From Psychroserpens sp. NJDZ02 (lineage in GTDB: Bacteria > Bacteroidota > Bacteroidia > Flavobacteriales > Flavobacteriaceae): DNA of 64,000 nucleotides. The stretch's first letter is position 1. Each line of letters opens with the position of its first letter. Below are positions 60,996 to 64,000 of the stretch, piece after piece. The position numbers and the translations under genes are program-made. Below the pieces are notes generated by a model. It did not search any database, had not been told where the DNA came from, and saw nothing but the letters and a program-made list of their open reading frames with translations. Location: NCBI RefSeq assembly GCF_004843725.1, contig NZ_CP039451.1, positions 4,160,001-4,224,000 of the forward strand, read 5' to 3'.

Positions 60996-62033
60996 ATGAA
61001 AGCATTTAAATACCTTACAATCATATTTTTAGCAACAGCACTATTATCGTGCGGTGACAACGTAGAACTGCAAAAAAAGAGCTTTTCTGTCTCTACTAAC
61101 GCTCAAAATGGTACAATTAGCATTGACAAAACGCTAGAATTGTCTCTAAAAAATCCTAAAAACATCAAAATCACATCTGTCAATTACGAGCTAAACGGAA
61201 AACCTATTACGCCTAAACAAGTGCTTTCTGATTTTAAATTAGGTGAACATACCTTAAAAGCGACCATTAATTTTAACGGAGAAACTGCAATTGTTAATCA
61301 AACGATTGCTTTATTAAGTCATGTCGCTCCAAAATTTTTAACGGTGGAGGTCATTAATACCTTTCCGCACGATAAGACTTCTTTTACACAAGGGTTAGAA
61401 TTTAGTAATGGTGTCTTATATGAAAGTACTGGACAATTTGGCGAATCTAAAATCAGAACAATAGATTACAAAACAGGAAAAAGCATTACTGAAACTACCA
61501 TTCCTGATGCTTTTTTCGGAGAAGGTATTACCGTATTAAACAATACCGTATACCATTTAACATGGCAAGGCAAAAAAGGGTTTACTTATGATGCCACTAC
61601 CCTAGAAAAGAAAAGTAGCTTTAACTATGGTCAAAGTAAAGAAGGTTGGGGATTTGCTAACGATGGCTCTAAACTATATAAAAGTGATGGCACCAGTTTA
61701 ATTTGGACCTTAAATCCTGATACATTAATTGAAGAAGACCACATACAAGTCTGTACTACAAAAGGAAAAATCGGAAGATTAAATGAAATAGAATTTGCCA
61801 ATGACAAATTATACGCTAATATTTGGGAGAAAAACGGAATTGCCATAATCAATCCTAAAAATGGTGCTGTAGAGGCTGTTATTGACTGTACACTATTAAC
61901 AAAACAAATTTCTAATTTCTCGATTAATGAAAACTGCTTAAATGGTATTGCATACAATCCAGAAACACAAACTTTTTTCTTAACTGGAAAGCGTTGGGAT
62001 AAATTATTTGAGGTTAAAATTATAGAGAACTAA
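60996..62033 (+). CDS. Glutaminyl-peptide cyclotransferase (plant-type), lipoprotein
   Basis: 345 residues. Lipobox LLSCGD (Cys 19), an N-terminal immunoglobulin-like beta region (to about 110), then the five-bladed propeller of plant-type glutaminyl cyclase: NTFPHDKTSFTQGLEFSNG, YESTGQFGESKIR, FGEGITVLNNTVYHLTWQ, GWGFANDG and LNGIAYNPETQTFFLTGKRW. Converts N-terminal Gln of exported proteins to pyroglutamate. Family length is normal. Confidence 0.92.
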   Translation: MKAFKYLTIIFLATALLSCGDNVELQKKSFSVSTNAQNGTISIDKTLELSLKNPKNIKITSVNYELNGKPITPKQVLSDFKLGEHTLKATINFNGETAIVNQTIALLSHVAPKFLTVEVINTFPHDKTSFTQGLEFSNGVLYESTGQFGESKIRTIDYKTGKSITETTIPDAFFGEGITVLNNTVYHLTWQGKKGFTYDATTLEKKSSFNYGQSKEGWGFANDGSKLYKSDGTSLIWTLNPDTLIEEDHIQVCTTKGKIGRLNEIEFANDKLYANIWEKNGIAIINPKNGAVEAVIDCTLLTKQISNFSINENCLNGIAYNPETQTFFLTGKRWDKLFEVKIIEN

Positions 62034-62143
62034 CCTCCTACTGTAAAAGTTAAAATATTATAAATCGGCTGTTAAAGTCTCTTAATTTAGATATATCATC
62101 GTCTTGATAAATCTAAATTTGAGACTAATCAACCAACCAACTA

Positions 62144-62896
62144 TTGAAAACTTTTACAACCTTACTAGTCTTTTTGACTACATCCGTCTTATATGCACAA
62201 ACCGTAACAGGAAAAGTGTATGACTCGATTTCTACTTTAGAAAACATTAAAATAACAAACTTATTATCTAAACAAATAACAGTTACTGATGCTAACGGAA
62301 CATTTCAAATTGAAGGAAAAACAGGAGATACGATTCAAATTAGTTCGTTATTTTACAATGAGCAAAAGTTAGTTTTAAAAGCCTATCATTTCCACGAAAG
62401 TGTGGTCATCGAGCTTAAACAAATCTTTAATAATTTAGATGAAGTCCAACTAATCACCCCTTATAAAGAAACCTTAGCAGATGTTAAAACTGTTGAAGCA
62501 ACCCTTAAAAACCAAATTTCAGAAGATACTAAAACCAGTCCTCACCTCTACTCTAAGCAACCTACCACTGGCGGAATAGATATCATACAGGTTATTGGTG
62601 TGATTGCTAAACTTTTTGAAAATAAAGACAAATATGTCGCGCCTCCTTTTATTGAAATGACCTATGACGATTTAGAATCACTTTTTGAAAACTCTAGTTT
62701 ATTTAACGAAAGATTTATAATACATGATTTACAAATTGAAAAAGAATATATCCCTATGTTTTTTGAGTTTGTAATAAAAAATGAACTTGATAGTCAGCTT
62801 TTAGAAAAAGACAAAGAAGTAGAGCTATTAGAGCTTTTTGTCCAAAAAGGAAAGGTATTTAATAAAATTATTGCTGACTATAAAAACAAACAATAA
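62144..62896 (+). CDS. Secreted carboxypeptidase-regulatory-like domain protein
   Basis: 250 residues, TTG start at 62144 (the only start that keeps the signal peptide KTFTTLLVFLTTSVLYAQ). A CarboxypepD_reg-like beta domain follows (VTGKVYDSISTLENIKITNL, VTDANGTFQIEGKTGDTIQIS) and a helical C-terminal region. Common Bacteroidetes envelope protein; no barrel or plug follows, so it is not a TonB receptor. Function unknown. Confidence 0.82.
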   Translation: MKTFTTLLVFLTTSVLYAQTVTGKVYDSISTLENIKITNLLSKQITVTDANGTFQIEGKTGDTIQISSLFYNEQKLVLKAYHFHESVVIELKQIFNNLDEVQLITPYKETLADVKTVEATLKNQISEDTKTSPHLYSKQPTTGGIDIIQVIGVIAKLFENKDKYVAPPFIEMTYDDLESLFENSSLFNERFIIHDLQIEKEYIPMFFEFVIKNELDSQLLEKDKEVELLELFVQKGKVFNKIIADYKNKQ

Positions 62897-62923
62897 CTGG
62901 TATTTTAGTAATTTTGTTAAGTC

Positions 62924-63304
62924 ATGAAAACATATAGTGAAGATTTAATTGTTACTCTTGATGATTTAGATGAACTAAATCATGTTAATAATGTGCGTTA
63001 TATCCAATGGGTAAACCAAATTGCTAAAGCACACTGGTTTAATAATGCCACACAAGAGATGCTTGATCAGTATTTTTGGGTGTTAATATCCCATAAAATA
63101 GACTATAAACGCCAAATATTTTTAGGTGATAAAGTTACATTAAAAACCTACGTCAAATTATGCGAAGGCGTGACATCCTTGCGTGTTGTAGAAGTGTTAG
63201 TTAACAACAAACAGTGTGCTTATTCCGAAACTAAATAGTGTTTTATGAATATAGATACCAAAAGACCGTCTAGAATATCACCAGAAATCATTGCCATGTT
63301 CTAA
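62924..63304 (+). pseudogene. Acyl-CoA thioesterase (4HBT/YbgC-like), interrupted by TAG
   Basis: Hotdog-fold thioesterase: YSEDLIVTLDDLDELNHVNN then VRYIQWV carries the catalytic region. The frame stops at TAG (63236-63238) after YSETK, but 22 in-frame codons follow (CFMNIDTKRPSRISPEII ... TAA), matching the conserved end T-K-W-x-x-x-x-x-x-T-K-R-P of the family. The TAG therefore stands where family members have Trp (TGG), a single-base nonsense change. The shortened 104-residue protein lacks the last strand and would probably be unstable. Confidence 0.78.
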
Positions 63305-63378
63305 TAATTTTAAAGACACATACTAATTACCCTTTAAAAAAGTTATATTTTAGTCAACCAAAGTTACAATTACAATTT

Positions 63379-64000
63379 ATGAAGCGTACGCTATATTTTA
63401 TCTGCTGTATTGGATTAATTTTATCATCATTATCTTGTCGTAAAGATTTCGAATTTGAAGCAAGCACCGGTAGTTTAGGGTTTTCTAAAGACACCGTTTA
63501 TTTAGATACCATTTTTGCAAATATTGGATCAAGCACTTATAATTTAAAAGTGTATAATAATAGTAATGAAGATATTTCTATTCCTAATGTGGAACTACAA
63601 AATGGAGAAAATTCAGGCTACCGTTTAAATGTAGACGGTCAAGCCGGAAAAAGCTTTACGGATGTACAACTATTAGCAAAAGACAGTTTATTTATTTTTA
63701 TAGAAACCACTTATAATACTAACACGACTCCGCTGTCTGATACAGAATTTTTATACACAGACAAAATCTTGTTTGACTCTGGAGGTAATCTTCAAGAGGT
63801 CGATTTAGTAACTTTAGTTAAGGACGCTAATTTTATTTACCCGAATAGAGATAACACTACAGGTATTATTGAAACACTAACCTTAACCATTGATGGTGTC
63901 CCTACGGAAAGTGAGATATTAGGTCGCGAATTACTGCCAGATGAGTTAACTTTTACTAATGAAAAACCGTATGTCGTTTATGGCTACGCAGCTGTACCAA
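63379..64000 (+). CDS. Lipoprotein of unknown function (3' end outside window)
   Basis: ATG at 63379, open to the window edge (207 codons visible). Signal peptide with lipobox LSSLSC (Cys near 20). Beta-rich sequence with FSKDTVYLDTIFANIGSSTY and an NNSNEDISIPNVELQNG segment, which resembles the start of Bacteroidetes surface lipoproteins with Ig-like choice-of-anchor domains. No catalytic motif seen in the visible part. Confidence 0.8.
   Translation, partial: MKRTLYFICCIGLILSSLSCRKDFEFEASTGSLGFSKDTVYLDTIFANIGSSTYNLKVYNNSNEDISIPNVELQNGENSGYRLNVDGQAGKSFTDVQLLAKDSLFIFIETTYNTNTTPLSDTEFLYTDKILFDSGGNLQEVDLVTLVKDANFIYPNRDNTTGIIETLTLTIDGVPTESEILGRELLPDELTFTNEKPYVVYGYAAVP

Noticed and set aside
8934..63304. 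Reassignment of TAG as a sense codon, suggested by two in-frame TAGs
   Set aside because: Several intact genes here end naturally in TAG (for example selO and the msrA-like gene), so ordinary nonsense changes or sequence errors are more likely.

Overview
The window looks like part of a low-GC Flavobacteriaceae chromosome (Bacteroidetes, probably marine). Evidence: many starts are preceded by the Bacteroidetes -7 promoter element TAnnTTTG (several with TTG 17-23 bp upstream) rather than a Shine-Dalgarno sequence; genes are often chained by TAATG stop/start overlaps; and the families present (LolA/LptG next to FtsK, degenerate RibBA, plant-type glutaminyl cyclase, SelO, DUF2452, REC-Crp regulators) are typical of that group. 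The genus cannot be named from sequence alone.

Layout. 1-8.6 kb is core genome: ftsK end, lolA-like, lptG-like permease, ribB with a degenerate ribA half, a DegT aminotransferase, a secreted thioredoxin, a nitroreductase and tRNA-Ser(TGA). 8.6-14 kb holds a decayed tandem duplication next to the tRNA, a DUF5706 (Pycsar-effector-like) membrane gene cut by an in-frame TAG, an unknown gene, and a 1186-residue outer-membrane protein whose phosphoesterase domain has lost its metal ligands. 14.2-20.6 kb is a mutagenesis/SOS-like cassette: short DnaE and Y-family polymerase on the left, and a LexA-like XRE-S24 repressor plus a DnaQ-GIY-YIG nuclease on the right, divergent from a 52-bp shared control region.

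20.6-39 kb is an accessory/defence island full of an interspersed palindrome (core GTCATTGCGAGG...GAAGCAATCT) found nowhere else in the window. It carries a HipBST-type toxin-antitoxin operon with two identical palindromic operators, a CMP-kinase-like/viperin fusion with a nucleotidase-like HAD gene and a small unknown gene (candidate antiviral operon), a LytS/LytR-like two-component pair, a one-domain GIY-YIG gene and its wrecked copies bordered by the palindromes, and a type I restriction-modification operon (hsdM, hsdS, DUF3800, unknown, RhuM-Doc, hsdR). The palindromes are inserted in frame inside hsdS, and a second repeat family is inserted in frame inside hsdM. A candidate small RNA with its own promoter and terminator lies inside this operon on the other strand.

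39-55 kb is a stress cluster: three tandem-domain UspA proteins, a pyridoxamine-oxidase-fold flavoprotein, CbpA/CbpM-like co-chaperones, MscS, a membrane phosphoesterase, an ABC/HlyD exporter, a TerB-like protein, and a PAS histidine kinase with a response regulator that fuses a receiver to a Crp/Fnr DNA-binding module. Seven palindromes of the form TGAT-N4-ATCA (one with a mismatch) stand before these units, nearly all with the centre 29.5 bp upstream of a -7 element, which is the class II Fnr geometry (-41.5). They probably define the regulon of this two-component system, including a predicted ~200-nt non-coding RNA at 54.77-54.98 kb.

55-64 kb is again core-like: SelO, an msrA-like gene without a normal start, DUF2452, transaldolase with a structured repeat in its leader, two SDR enzymes (one at 40 kb), SRP RNA, glutaminyl cyclase, a carboxypeptidase-regulatory-like protein, a thioesterase broken by a Trp-to-TAG change, and the start of a lipoprotein gene.
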